Notes under the pieces: model-generated | What the model was told of the DNA's origin: nothing | The model's database searches: none | What the model saw: only the letters and a program-made list of their open reading frames with translations | Source of the DNA: a bacterium | GTDB taxonomy: Bacteria; Actinomycetota; Acidimicrobiia; Acidimicrobiales; Bin134 | Length of the DNA stretch: 64,000 bases | Assembly: GCA_026705465.1 (NCBI GenBank) | Contig: JAPPAP010000025.1 | Coordinates: 124,001 to 188,000, forward strand | Direction: 5' to 3' | Shown here: positions 24,724 to 34,031 of the stretch, piece by piece | Numbering within the stretch: the first letter of the stretch is position 1 | Layout of the letters: each line of letters opens with the position of its first letter | Position numbers and translations under genes: made by a program

Positions 24724-27700
24724 TTTGTGCCTCCTCTACTTGCTGAAGCTCAGCTTCAGTTGTGCCCGCACCTTCCTCGGACCTTCCTGTCGACAGCATC
24801 CGCTCACCTAGCAGTGCAAGAAGTGCGTGATCAGCACGCCGCTGGGAACCGGTCACTTCCGAGAGCTTGTCAAGAGCGTCATCGAGGACCTGCTCAAGCA
24901 TCTGACGACTGCTTTGGTCGATTCCAACAAGGCGAGCCAGTTCTGAGCCGTCAGCTTGGGTGACCGTCACACGTAGAGCATCGAATGGGCCACCTCCGTC
25001 AGCTCTGCGTTCTGCGTGAAGGGCCACTAGCCGGTGGAAGGCGGCAATGTGCTCGGGCATTACACGTTGGAATCGCGCCAAGTCATCATCGGTCCATTCG
25101 GCGGGAGCCTTTTCGGTTACCACCATCGCAATTGCCTTTATCCAATCGATGTCGTTGTGGAGGCTCTCGTTGGCGAGAGCAAAGACAAACGCCCGAACAT
25201 TCGGATCGAGCACTTCGTTCTCTAGAGCAGCGGCTTGCCCGACGACTGCGGTGCGGGAGCTCTCACAACACTCCTCAAGAAGCAGGTCGTATAAGTCACC
25301 GAGGAGATTGCCAAAGCAACCGGTGAGATCCTCAAGAGCCTTGCCGACACTGTCTGCGTAGTCTCGCGCCTTCGTGTATGTCTTGGTGTTTGCAGGCACT
25401 GGCCTGAATCCGAGTGCTTTTGGTAGAGCAGTGAACAGGAGTTCATCCGGCTCAACTGCGGTGACAAGTGCTTCCCGTGCCTTTGTGGCGGTTTCCGGGA
25501 GGTTCCCAGTCCGAAGTGTGTAGTTGTCGAGTCCGTTAACTTGGGAAACGAGATGGCCGACTATGGCAAGAACGTTGGCAACTCGGTGTTGGCGGAACGA
25601 TGGGCGAACTTCCAGCCGAGCTGCCAATTCGTCAATGACTTGCCGCCGCGCCCCTGTTGTGTTTGCAAAATGCTTGAATTCGAAGTGACTGGGGTTACGC
25701 ACCATTCGTTCTGAGAGCTCTGGACTAAGCAGCGGCTTGAACGTTCCGTGCTCGTAGATGGCCACATCGTCCGCGAATGCAAGCAAGCCGGCGGTTGCAA
25801 CCACCGGAATCACTGCTGCCTTCATCCCTATCGGTGGGGACATGAGCGCCGCGTACAGATCGTTGAGATTTACGCGCCGTTTTCTAGAGCGCCTGAATTC
25901 ATCCTCCATGGTCTTCCACGCCGGCAGCAGTGAGGGATCCTTGGGTCTGCTGAAAGCTGAAGCGTCATTCTGCGAATCGACCTGGTGTATGCCAGTTCGC
26001 TCGAGAACGGCCCGATACATCGCGACCTCTGGCCCATAGCCCTCAAATCCGAGATCGACTTCACTAGCGCGTTCGATCATCCCGGTCAGCAGCATGCCCC
26101 GCGCCTTTGCCCCTTGTGAGGTGAGTGCAGTGCGATTGATCATCTCATTTCCGACCCGCGGTGCTGACTGGTACGTCCTATCGGCGGCTGCCGACAGCGC
26201 TGCGGTCCCGCGACCACTAGTCAGAGGTTCTGCTCCGTCTTCCGTCAGAAGGAACCAAGCACAATTCTGCGGATCGAAAGTTGAGATGAAGGCTTCGTGA
26301 AAAAGCGTTTCAGCTTGCGCGAGCTGTTCCCCGAGCTCGCTGCGAACTACCCAGTCATTGATCACTTCGGGCAGTTCGAGAGCCTGGTGGATTGCAGCAA
26401 GATTCCGCGCTGACGTGTCCAAAGCCGTAAGGGATGTGGGAAGCGCAGCGACAATCGGCTTGCTCAATCCGGCTTCGGCGATGGCCGGACAACGGGATTC
26501 AGAATCGACTAGAAGCAACAACTCGCCATCAACCTCCGAGAATGGGCTGAGTGGCTTAACGACCTCCGATGTTGTTGCGTAGCGGCGGCCAAAGACGCGA
26601 AGCGTGTCGTGCTCAGCGGAGTGGCGGGCTGCTATCACCGGAGTGGGAGAATCGAAGCGCGAAAGAACCTCGATTAGGGGGAGCTTTGCCAGGGTCGCTG
26701 AGGCACCTTCAACGAGTGTGCGGACGTCCAGATCGCTTCCTTGCCATATTCGGTATTCGTCAGCGAAAGAGCGGTATGTGATGAGACCGCGCTGTTCTAG
26801 TTTCCGGAGTGTTGTCGTTGGTCGCTTCGCAACCTGTCCCAGAAGAGTCTTTGAAGCTCGTATCGTTCCCGAAGCTCCGACCAGATTCAGAATGGCGATT
26901 GACTTCGCCAAGGTCCATTCCTGTGCACTGAGGCCGTGCGCATCCCGCAGGCAAGTGGCGATTTCTCTCCACCGGCTCCCGTTAACGCCGGGAGATCCAG
27001 CAATTTCTCCTTCAATGAAGTAGTCGTATACCTCAGACAGCCCTAAGACGGGGAGTGGCTCCGTGTCGGCAAGTTCCTGTCGTGCAAGAACAGCTGGAAC
27101 TGCTGCGGCATCGCTTCCTGCAAGGAAAGAGAAGAGCGTTCGTTCGTTCTGCCCATACCGGCTGCACAACTCAGGAAGGATGGCCGCGGCGAGCGGGTGG
27201 AGCGGAAAGCAATCGGCGACAGCGTCCCTAGTGGACAGGTCCTCAAGACCCAGCTTTCCCATGGCCGTTGCCATGCCTGAAGCCCAGGAGTCGATCCGTT
27301 CACAAAGCGAGTCGTCAACTTCAAAGACGGTTTCGATCAGGGCTCGCGTCTCCGCTGGTGAATCCGCGAAGGGCACATCTTCGAATCGTCCTTGTACTTT
27401 GGCCCACTCACGATGTTCCAAGTTTCCAGCTGTTGCGAAGTAGTCCTCGAACGACAGATGTTGCAGAGTCAAGGTGAAAATTGGGATTTCACTTCCCTGC
27501 CCGGCCTCCGCGAGTTGCTGAAGGAGATAAGGGTCGGAATCGACCGAGCTGCTGATTGCCTCAAGGTTCTTCCCAAACTCGTCGATCACGATGAGGAGGG
27601 GTGCTGATTCAGCAAGGCACCGAGCGACAGCAAGGAGCGCTGCGGGAGATGGTCCAGTCCGACGAGGATCGTCAGAGGATTGGTCGGACAGGGCATCTGT

Positions 27701-28186
27701 GAGTGCCTGTGCGGCCTTGAACTTTGTGCGGGGTGGGATCCTGCCAAATCGGCGTATGACGGCCGAGTGAAGAGCTCGTAGGACTGTGTGGCTAATCGGC
27801 TCCCGGCTCGCTGTTGCTACTGCAAGACAAAAGCCCGACTGGCCTGTGCCATGAAGTTTGTGGGCATTGAGGATCTTCGCTCTTAGATCGGGGGAAGCAG
27901 ATCCAATGAGGTCTAGAGCCTTGTCGCGTACTTCCCCTTCTTCGCCGAATGCTCCATCAATCAGAAGAGCTAGCGAGGACTTTCCTGATCCATACGGTCC
28001 GGTGATTGACCACGCCCCACCCGCTGTGCTGCTTGTAGCTCGGGTGGCGAGACGATCTACTACATCTACAGCCCGTGCGGTAACGATGTAGCCGTCAAGG
28101 GGGTCGACGGAGGACACATCGCGCTCGAGATTCGCCGAGCGGGCGAAGCGCGCTGAGACAGACACAAGGTCGGCGAGAGTGGTCAT
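24716..28186 (-). CDS. sspC: SspC, large P-loop ATPase of the phosphorothioation complex
   Basis: 1156 residues. An N-terminal P-loop domain has Walker A GPYGSGKS (63-70) and Walker B LLIVIDEFGK (about 197-206); the other 900 residues are mostly helical with no further motif that I recognise. The size and fold recall BrxC/PglY-type ATPases, but no BREX methylase or phosphatase is present and the flanking DUF4007 and PAPS-reductase genes fit SspB-SspC-SspD. In described systems SspC hydrolyses ATP and helps SspB and SspD in single-strand sulfur insertion. It overlaps sspB by four bases. Confidence 0.8.
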   Translation of the reverse strand: MTTLADLVSVSARFARSANLERDVSSVDPLDGYIVTARAVDVVDRLATRATSSTAGGAWSITGPYGSGKSSLALLIDGAFGEEGEVRDKALDLIGSASPDLRAKILNAHKLHGTGQSGFCLAVATASREPISHTVLRALHSAVIRRFGRIPPRTKFKAAQALTDALSDQSSDDPRRTGPSPAALLAVARCLAESAPLLIVIDEFGKNLEAISSSVDSDPYLLQQLAEAGQGSEIPIFTLTLQHLSFEDYFATAGNLEHREWAKVQGRFEDVPFADSPAETRALIETVFEVDDSLCERIDSWASGMATAMGKLGLEDLSTRDAVADCFPLHPLAAAILPELCSRYGQNERTLFSFLAGSDAAAVPAVLARQELADTEPLPVLGLSEVYDYFIEGEIAGSPGVNGSRWREIATCLRDAHGLSAQEWTLAKSIAILNLVGASGTIRASKTLLGQVAKRPTTTLRKLEQRGLITYRSFADEYRIWQGSDLDVRTLVEGASATLAKLPLIEVLSRFDSPTPVIAARHSAEHDTLRVFGRRYATTSEVVKPLSPFSEVDGELLLLVDSESRCPAIAEAGLSKPIVAALPTSLTALDTSARNLAAIHQALELPEVINDWVVRSELGEQLAQAETLFHEAFISTFDPQNCAWFLLTEDGAEPLTSGRGTAALSAAADRTYQSAPRVGNEMINRTALTSQGAKARGMLLTGMIERASEVDLGFEGYGPEVAMYRAVLERTGIHQVDSQNDASAFSRPKDPSLLPAWKTMEDEFRRSRKRRVNLNDLYAALMSPPIGMKAAVIPVVATAGLLAFADDVAIYEHGTFKPLLSPELSERMVRNPSHFEFKHFANTTGARRQVIDELAARLEVRPSFRQHRVANVLAIVGHLVSQVNGLDNYTLRTGNLPETATKAREALVTAVEPDELLFTALPKALGFRPVPANTKTYTKARDYADSVGKALEDLTGCFGNLLGDLYDLLLEECCESSRTAVVGQAAALENEVLDPNVRAFVFALANESLHNDIDWIKAIAMVVTEKAPAEWTDDDLARFQRVMPEHIAAFHRLVALHAERRADGGGPFDALRVTVTQADGSELARLVGIDQSSRQMLEQVLDDALDKLSEVTGSQRRADHALLALLGERMLSTGRSEEGAGTTEAELQQVEEAQIA

Positions 28187-29238
28187 GCAATTGCCTCCGT
28201 CCGATGCCGGGCACTGGCTTCGCGGAGCCTTGACATTGCTGGTGATTGCTCAAGCAGCAAATCTCGATCCACTGGTTCGTCACCGTCAGGACCGATGGCT
28301 GGAGCCTCGGGCTTCGTTTCGTAGTAGTCATTGAGGACAGCAACCGCAATCTCGGCAGCAGCGGTCTTCCATGCGACTTGTTGGGCGCCGGTAGTTGCCA
28401 GCAACTCCATCGAAGGTTGTTTCTTTGCGATCCGGTCCAGGGCGACATGGAGGTCCTGCTCGCCAAGTCTGAAGGCTCGGCCTGGACTGCCTGGCTCGTT
28501 AGCGAGGTGTGCCAGGGTGATCGTCCGCCCGCCTTGCCGGCAGCGAGACAGATAGTCCAGCACGGCAAAGGCCACGATCTCATCAGGCAATGTCGGTTTG
28601 GGTCCTAGTACAAATCGGTGATTGCCAGTGGCGGCAGAGTGGACGATTAGCCCAAGTTCGCGCATTGGACAGTCAAGTAGATCGTCGAAGCTCGTTCGTG
28701 AGGTTCGTACCGCAGGTGCGTAGGTGCGGAGGAGTGCAGAGACGTCCTTCTCGATCGCTGTGTGGTGAGGCATCGGCCATGCTCCGGCCGCCTCGATCTG
28801 GGCAGTTATGGCTCCAGCCAGCATGTCATCGTCGAAGTTGACGGCGTGCAGCTCATTGAAGGCAAGCCACCAGACAGGCAACAGAGATGGAGGGGCGAGA
28901 AGCATCCAGTGAAGGAGCCACACTGTCCCGGGGTCTTCCATGTAGGGGTCCCACCCATCTGGCCCGAAGAGGCTGTGGCCGAATCGGGTGGGAATCATGT
29001 CAGGGGAGCGCTTGTTGACTGATTCGGGATCCGAAGTGATGATCTTGGCCGCTAGGCCCCAGAACTTGATCGAGCGGACCATGTTCTTTCCGACGCCGAT
29101 TGCAACCGGAGCGTCATCGGCTGTGAACCCACGTTCATTCGCTGCTGCTGTGGCGTATGCCTTGCGGAACCATCCATAGCGGGGATGAAACGTCTCATGT
29201 CTGGCAAATACACCTTCAGCGGCATCGGCAAGCCTCAT
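28183..29238 (-). CDS. sspB: SspB, DUF4007 protein (DNA nickase subunit)
   Basis: 351 residues. The DUF4007 pattern is clear: HETFHPRYGWFRKAY, GVGKNMVRSIKFW, then PTRFGHSLFG and DPYMEDPGTVWLLHW. In the described SspABCD system the protein of this type nicks one strand so that sulfur can be put in. It overlaps sspA by four bases upstream and sspC by four bases downstream. Assignment rests on the domain and on the fixed A-B-C-D order; nicking itself is taken from the family. Confidence 0.82.
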   Translation of the reverse strand: MRLADAAEGVFARHETFHPRYGWFRKAYATAAANERGFTADDAPVAIGVGKNMVRSIKFWGLAAKIITSDPESVNKRSPDMIPTRFGHSLFGPDGWDPYMEDPGTVWLLHWMLLAPPSLLPVWWLAFNELHAVNFDDDMLAGAITAQIEAAGAWPMPHHTAIEKDVSALLRTYAPAVRTSRTSFDDLLDCPMRELGLIVHSAATGNHRFVLGPKPTLPDEIVAFAVLDYLSRCRQGGRTITLAHLANEPGSPGRAFRLGEQDLHVALDRIAKKQPSMELLATTGAQQVAWKTAAAEIAVAVLNDYYETKPEAPAIGPDGDEPVDRDLLLEQSPAMSRLREASARHRTEAIA

Positions 29239-30398
29239 CGGTCATCGCTTCCGGTCATTGCACGGACGTACTCCACTGCTTTCACGGCCTGTCGAATGGC
29301 GGTCTCTATCTCGGCCTCGGTAGTGAACCGACCCAAGCTGAAGCGGACCGATTCGAATGCCTCGTCTCGTGAGAGCCCCATGGCCAAGAGAACTTGGGAG
29401 GGCTCAATGGAGCCCGAACTGCACGCAGAACCGGTCGAAATCGCTACCGGGTCCATGTTGAACACCACCGCCTCTGCATCAGCCCCTTCGAATCGCACAC
29501 TTGCTGTGTTGGGGAGACGTCTGTTCGGGTCTCCGTTCTCGTGGACTCCAGCGAGCTCTGAGCGCAAACCATCCACTAGCCGATCCCTTAGTGCTCTTAC
29601 CCTGGCTGATTCGGAGTCTCGTTCTTCTACGACCAGGTTGGCCGCAGCTCCGAGACCCACGATTCCGGCTACGTTCAACGAACCTGACCTCAGGCCTCGT
29701 TCATGCCCTCCTCCATGGGTCACGGGCCGAAGTTGAGGTAGCGATTGGCGTGTGCCGACCAGTGCACCCACTCCTCCCGGGCCGCAGATCTTGTGGCCGC
29801 TCATCGACAAGAAGTCAATAGGGGTGTCGCTCACCGAACATGGAAGTCGACCCACCATCTGGGTGGCATCACAGTGAAACACTGCCCCGATGGCTTGCAC
29901 TTGTTGCGCCACCTCCTCAATCGGATTCAGAACACCGGTTTCGCTGTTGGCGGCCATCACCGAAACAGCCAAGACGTCCGGTCCTAGCAGCGAATCGAGC
30001 TCATCTAGGTCTATATGTCCACCCGGGGTAACCCCGACTACATCCACCTTTGCCTTACCTTGCTTATGCAGCCATTGGGCCGGTTCGCGTACCGAGGCAT
30101 GCTCTACAGCCGAGACCACGATCCTGTTCCGCTCAGCAGGCGCGCCTTCAGCCAGTCCGATCAGTGCCAAGTTATTGGCTTCGGTGGCCCCAGCGCAGAA
30201 AATAACCCCTGATGGGGAGGCATCAGCGAGGGTGGCAACGCGTTCGCGTGCATCTTCCACTGCTGCTGCTTGTCGTTGACCGAAGCGATGAACTGAAGCA
30301 GCGTTGCCTACTCCGCTTGTTAAAGCAGGCATCATGGCATCGGCCACTCGTGGGTCGAGTGGTGCAGACCCGTTGTAGTCGAGGTAAACCTCGTGCAC
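29235..30398 (-). CDS. sspA: SspA/DndA-type cysteine desulfurase
   Basis: 387 residues from a GTG preceded by TTAGGAGA. PLP-dependent NifS/IscS-like enzyme that takes sulfur from cysteine for transfer to DNA. The PLP lysine lies in SGHK (Lys203) and the catalytic cysteine in STGSACSSGS (Cys326); the opening VYLDYNGSAP is typical. An IscS for general use cannot be excluded from sequence alone, but the four-base overlap with sspB ties it to phosphorothioation. It heads a run of eight tightly packed minus-strand genes (about 11.5 kb) that would be read from a promoter to its right. Confidence 0.88.
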   Translation of the reverse strand: MHEVYLDYNGSAPLDPRVADAMMPALTSGVGNAASVHRFGQRQAAAVEDARERVATLADASPSGVIFCAGATEANNLALIGLAEGAPAERNRIVVSAVEHASVREPAQWLHKQGKAKVDVVGVTPGGHIDLDELDSLLGPDVLAVSVMAANSETGVLNPIEEVAQQVQAIGAVFHCDATQMVGRLPCSVSDTPIDFLSMSGHKICGPGGVGALVGTRQSLPQLRPVTHGGGHERGLRSGSLNVAGIVGLGAAANLVVEERDSESARVRALRDRLVDGLRSELAGVHENGDPNRRLPNTASVRFEGADAEAVVFNMDPVAISTGSACSSGSIEPSQVLLAMGLSRDEAFESVRFSLGRFTTEAEIETAIRQAVKAVEYVRAMTGSDDR

Positions 30399-30523
30399 GC
30401 CATCTCCTAAGGGGCTGATTAGGGAATTACACCGCTGTCATTGACGGTAGTCCCGCTGACTCCCTAGATGATGGACATTGCCTATGACAGTTTCTCCAAA
30501 ACCCCAGGCCGCCGCAGGGTGGC

Positions 30524-30540
30524 TGGCACAAATTGTGCCA
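30524..30540. promoter_or_regulatory. Operator-like palindrome upstream of the ssp operon
   Basis: TGGCACAAATTGTGCCA is a perfect 8+1+8 inverted repeat located 126-142 bases upstream of the sspA start codon, in the 176-base gap to the nucleotidase gene. It has the size of a dimeric repressor site; with a three-base loop it could also be a short hairpin after the nucleotidase gene, but there is no T-run. Confidence 0.45.
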
Positions 30541-30574
30541 ACCGTCCCCTGGGCGGATTCGGTGCTGGTTGGGG

Positions 30575-32566
30575 TTAGATGGTGAGGCGCTTGCTGCGGC
30601 GGGACAGGCTGGCCAGGAGGAGGCCAGCTAGGACGAGGGTGGCGGCGATGATGAAGAGCAGGCGGCTTTCCGCGCCGGTGGCGGGGAGTTCTTCGCCGGT
30701 CATGTCGTCCATGTCGTCAGCCATTCCATCGTCCATGTCATCGTCCATGTCGTCGGCCATGTCGTCCATGTCCGCGGCTACTGCCGTGATGCGGCCTTCG
30801 CCGCCTTCGGGGTAATCGGCAGCAGTGATGGTGCCGCCGAGGCCGTCGGCGATGTAGGCGGCCAGGGACTGCTGGTCGGTGAGGCCCAGGTGGGTGCGGG
30901 TGCCGTCGCCGAACAGGTACTGGTCGCCGCCGTTGGCCAGGAAGTTGAGGGTGACCAGGGCGATGGATGGGGCACCGTCCACCACGGCTCCGTCGCTCAC
31001 GATGGCGGTGCCATCGTCCAGGGTGATCGACTGCACTCGGGAGCCCTCGGTGGTGACGGTGTCGTCTTCGCCGATCTCTTGAGGAGTGCCGGCGGGGTCG
31101 TACACCAGGCTCATGCCCGCGATCTGGGCGAAGCGGCCGCTGGAGCTCTCCACCCTTGACACGGCGTTCTCGAAGATCACCTTCATCTGGGCGGGCGATA
31201 CGTCTTCGATCACGGTCACGAAGTTGCCGAACGGGGAGATGTTGAAGGTCTCCAATTCGCTGATCGGGCCCACCGGGATCACCGAGTCGTTGCGGATGCC
31301 GCCACCATTTTGGAGGGCGACCACCGGCTCGGGCACGCCGAAGTCGGCGGCCAGCCGCTGTCCATTCCACAGCAGGGCGTCGGCCAGCAGGTTGCCTTGA
31401 TTGGTCTCGTGGGTGCGGATGCCGGGCGAGCGTCGTCCGTCCAGGGGCACCTCGGTGTTGCCCACCGGGGAGGCGGCCAGCTCTTCGAGGGCCGCGGCCA
31501 CCGGCTCGGTCACCTGGGCCACCACGTCGGGGTGGGGCTCAACCGCGTCGGGCTCGTCCCCGCCGGCCACCCGGCGCAGGCCGCTGGTCTCGTCGATGGC
31601 GGTCACATTGCCGTCAGCATCGACAGTCAAGATCAGCTGGCCAACGTAGGTGTAGTCGCCCGGCGTGGTCACGATCGGGACGCTGTTGCCGTCGGCCAGG
31701 GTGGCGGTGAGCGGGTAGGGGCCGTAGGGGTCGCCGTCGCCGGGCAGCAGCGCGGTGTTCTCGTCGGCCAATAGCGCCCCGCTGCCACCGGCCACGATGG
31801 CGTCCACCCCGGTGAGCTCAGCGGCCAGATCGGTCTCGCCGCTCAGGGCCTGCAAGTGGGTGGACAACACGATGATGTCCACCCCGTCGCCGGTGAGCCG
31901 GTCGATCTCGGCCTGCACGATCTCGGCCACATTCGACATCACCGCCACGTTTCGGGGGCTGGAGATGTAGGAGAGCTCCGGGGTGGTGGCGCCGATGATG
32001 CCGATGCGCCGACCCTGCTTCTCCACCACTGCCGACGGGGCGATACGGCCCTCATCGACCAGCGCAGCCAGCGCCGGCTCGCCGGAGAAGTCCAGGTTGG
32101 CGCTGATGAACGGCGCAGTGGTGGTCTCGGTGATGAACCGGGCCAACAGGTCGGGGCCCAGGTCGAACTCGTGGTTGCCGATGGTCAACGCGTCATAGCC
32201 GATGAGGTTGAGGGCCAGGGCGTCGTAGAACGGGCTGTCGTCGCCAAGGCTCACCGATAGCTCGGGGCCGCTCAGGAAGTTGTCGCCCGAGGAGATGGTT
32301 ATCACCGCCGCGCCGTCATCGGTGGCCTGGGACCGCAGCTGGTGTACCAGGGAGGCGAAGCGGGCCACGCCGCCGTAATCGGGCAAGTCCGACGACGCCT
32401 GCACCAGCTGCGACTCGCCGTCATTGTGGTGCAAGATCACCAATTGGAGCTCGCCGCTGTCACCGGCTGCGTCACCGTCGTCTTGCGCATTTGCCGCTAC
32501 CGCGCCCAGCAGCGCCGTGACCAGCCCCAGGGTGATCAATGCCCACACGATCCTTCGAATGCCCAC
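30575..32566 (-). CDS. Cell-wall-anchored 5'-nucleotidase/UshA-family metallophosphoesterase
   Basis: 663 residues, secreted. A signal peptide (residues 1-28) is followed by the metallophosphatase domain with HHND (46-49, in place of the usual HTND), SGDNFLSG and IGNHEFDLG, then the nucleotidase C-terminal domain (QNGGGIRND, GNFVTVIED). Near the end is an acidic Asp/Met-rich stretch (about residues 595-623) and a sortase signal LPATG (627-631), hydrophobic helix and basic tail. It should remove phosphate from nucleotides outside the cell and be bound to the wall. A sortase gene is not in the window. AAAGGAGA precedes the ATG. Confidence 0.88.
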   Translation of the reverse strand: MGIRRIVWALITLGLVTALLGAVAANAQDDGDAAGDSGELQLVILHHNDGESQLVQASSDLPDYGGVARFASLVHQLRSQATDDGAAVITISSGDNFLSGPELSVSLGDDSPFYDALALNLIGYDALTIGNHEFDLGPDLLARFITETTTAPFISANLDFSGEPALAALVDEGRIAPSAVVEKQGRRIGIIGATTPELSYISSPRNVAVMSNVAEIVQAEIDRLTGDGVDIIVLSTHLQALSGETDLAAELTGVDAIVAGGSGALLADENTALLPGDGDPYGPYPLTATLADGNSVPIVTTPGDYTYVGQLILTVDADGNVTAIDETSGLRRVAGGDEPDAVEPHPDVVAQVTEPVAAALEELAASPVGNTEVPLDGRRSPGIRTHETNQGNLLADALLWNGQRLAADFGVPEPVVALQNGGGIRNDSVIPVGPISELETFNISPFGNFVTVIEDVSPAQMKVIFENAVSRVESSSGRFAQIAGMSLVYDPAGTPQEIGEDDTVTTEGSRVQSITLDDGTAIVSDGAVVDGAPSIALVTLNFLANGGDQYLFGDGTRTHLGLTDQQSLAAYIADGLGGTITAADYPEGGEGRITAVAADMDDMADDMDDDMDDGMADDMDDMTGEELPATGAESRLLFIIAATLVLAGLLLASLSRRSKRLTI

Positions 32567-32750
32567 CGGTTGTCTCCTTTGATTTGTTGGATCCTCAAAG
32601 GGCGTTCACCGGTTGGCACCCATCGGGTCGACGCCAACGCCAATCTGCCACACCAACGCTTCTCCATGTCAACGCGGGCGCGAATCCGGGATGAATTTCC
32701 CAGAACCTGTCCAAAACCTGGTAGTGCTGTGTTTGAGAGCCGGGGGCCAG

Positions 32751-32756
32751 TACCGT
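32751..32756 (+). promoter_or_regulatory. Candidate -10 box for a leaderless MFS gene
   Basis: TACCGT is followed by six bases and the GTG at 32763; no ribosome binding site is seen. Supports the chosen start. Confidence 0.35.
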
Positions 32757-32762
32757 CGCAGC

Positions 32763-34031
32763 GTGAGCGACGTCGCCCCTACTTCTGCTTCAGGGATATT
32801 CGCGTCGCTGTCCAACCGGGACTACACCTTGCTGTGGTGGTCGGGACTGTTGGCGTTCTTGGCCGTCGGCATGCAGATCCTGGCCCGGGGCTGGTTGGCC
32901 ATCAAGCTCACCGAAACCAACTCCAGCTTCGCCTTGGTGCTGCTGGCCTTCGGCATCGGCATGTTCACCGTCACCCCGTTCGGAGGAGTGGCCGCCGACC
33001 GCTTCCCCCGGCGAGCCCTCATTCTTGGCTCGCACGTCTCGCTCACCCTGAGCGCTCTCTGGCTTGGCATCATGATGGTGCTGGACTTGGAGCGGTTTTG
33101 GATGCTCCTGGTGGCATCGGTGATTCAGGGCGCGTCGTTTGCCTTCATGGGACCGGCTCGGATTGCCATGACCGGCGAAGTAGTCGAGCGAGAGCTGCTT
33201 TCCAACGCCATCTCACTCACCCAATTGACTGTGGCCAGCACACAGTCAGTGGGACCCTTCGTGGCGGGGCTTCTGGTCGACACGCCCGGTTTCGGGCTGG
33301 CTGGGGTGTACATGCTGAGCGCGGGGCTTACCGCGGTGGCAACCATCCCGGTGCTGATGCTGCCGACCTCGCGACCGGAGCAGCGGGAGGCTCACAGTCC
33401 CTTTGAGGAGATAGCCGAAGGTGTGGCGTATGTCGCCCGACAGCCCTATCTGCGCGTGGTGGTGATCTCCACTGCGCTCATGCTCCTGGTAGCCATGCCG
33501 TATCTGGCGTTTCTGCCCAAGTACACCGAGAGCGTGTTCGGGGTAGGAGCGTTGTGGCTTGGCGTCCTCCAGGGGGCCAATGCCCTCGGCGGCACCGTTA
33601 CTGCTCTGCAAGTGGCCCGGATGCGGGACAACGCCCTGCTTTGGCGGTTGCGGGTCTTCAGTCTTGGCGTGGTGGCTGTCGGGGTGGCCGTACTGGCCAT
33701 CACCCCCAATCACCTGGTGGCTCTGCCGGTGCTCTTCTTCCTGGGCGGTGCGGCCACCACCTTCCAAACCGCCAACATGTCGATGTCGCTGCTTCTGGCC
33801 GAGCCGGTGTACCACGGCCGGGTGCAGAGCCTGGTAATGATCGCGTTCAGCGCCCAGAGCCTTGTCGCCTTCCCGCTCGGCGCATTGGCCGACCAGATCG
33901 GATTGCGGGAGATGCACGGATACATGGCCGCGGCCACCGTTCTAGTGGTTGTCTGGTCGGTGATTGCCGGTCGCAGCGCCCGCCGCGAGACGGAAGCGTC
34001 CAGAGCCCAGGCGCAGACAGCGGGTGGTTAG
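32763..34031 (+). CDS. Major facilitator superfamily transporter (enterobactin-exporter/MFS_3-like)
   Basis: 422 residues from the GTG at 32763; an upstream ATG at 32691 would add a Pro/Cys-rich piece unlike this family. Twelve membrane segments can be traced, beginning LLWWSGLLAFLAVGMQI. The cytoplasmic loop with GVAADRFPRRALI is the MFS signature after helix 2. Members of this type export drugs, siderophores or small metabolites; the substrate is not known. Converges with the methyltransferase gene, sharing four bases. Confidence 0.85.
   Translation: MSDVAPTSASGIFASLSNRDYTLLWWSGLLAFLAVGMQILARGWLAIKLTETNSSFALVLLAFGIGMFTVTPFGGVAADRFPRRALILGSHVSLTLSALWLGIMMVLDLERFWMLLVASVIQGASFAFMGPARIAMTGEVVERELLSNAISLTQLTVASTQSVGPFVAGLLVDTPGFGLAGVYMLSAGLTAVATIPVLMLPTSRPEQREAHSPFEEIAEGVAYVARQPYLRVVVISTALMLLVAMPYLAFLPKYTESVFGVGALWLGVLQGANALGGTVTALQVARMRDNALLWRLRVFSLGVVAVGVAVLAITPNHLVALPVLFFLGGAATTFQTANMSMSLLLAEPVYHGRVQSLVMIAFSAQSLVAFPLGALADQIGLREMHGYMAAATVLVVVWSVIAGRSARRETEASRAQAQTAGG

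Noticed and set aside
24716-28186. BREX-like reading of the 1156-residue ATPase (BrxC/PglY)
   Set aside because: No BrxX/PglX methylase, PglZ phosphatase or BrxA/B is present; the DUF4007 and PAPS-reductase neighbours fit SspC.
30524-30540. Rho-independent terminator of the nucleotidase gene
   Set aside because: The arms leave only a one- to three-base loop and there is no T-run; an operator is the better reading.
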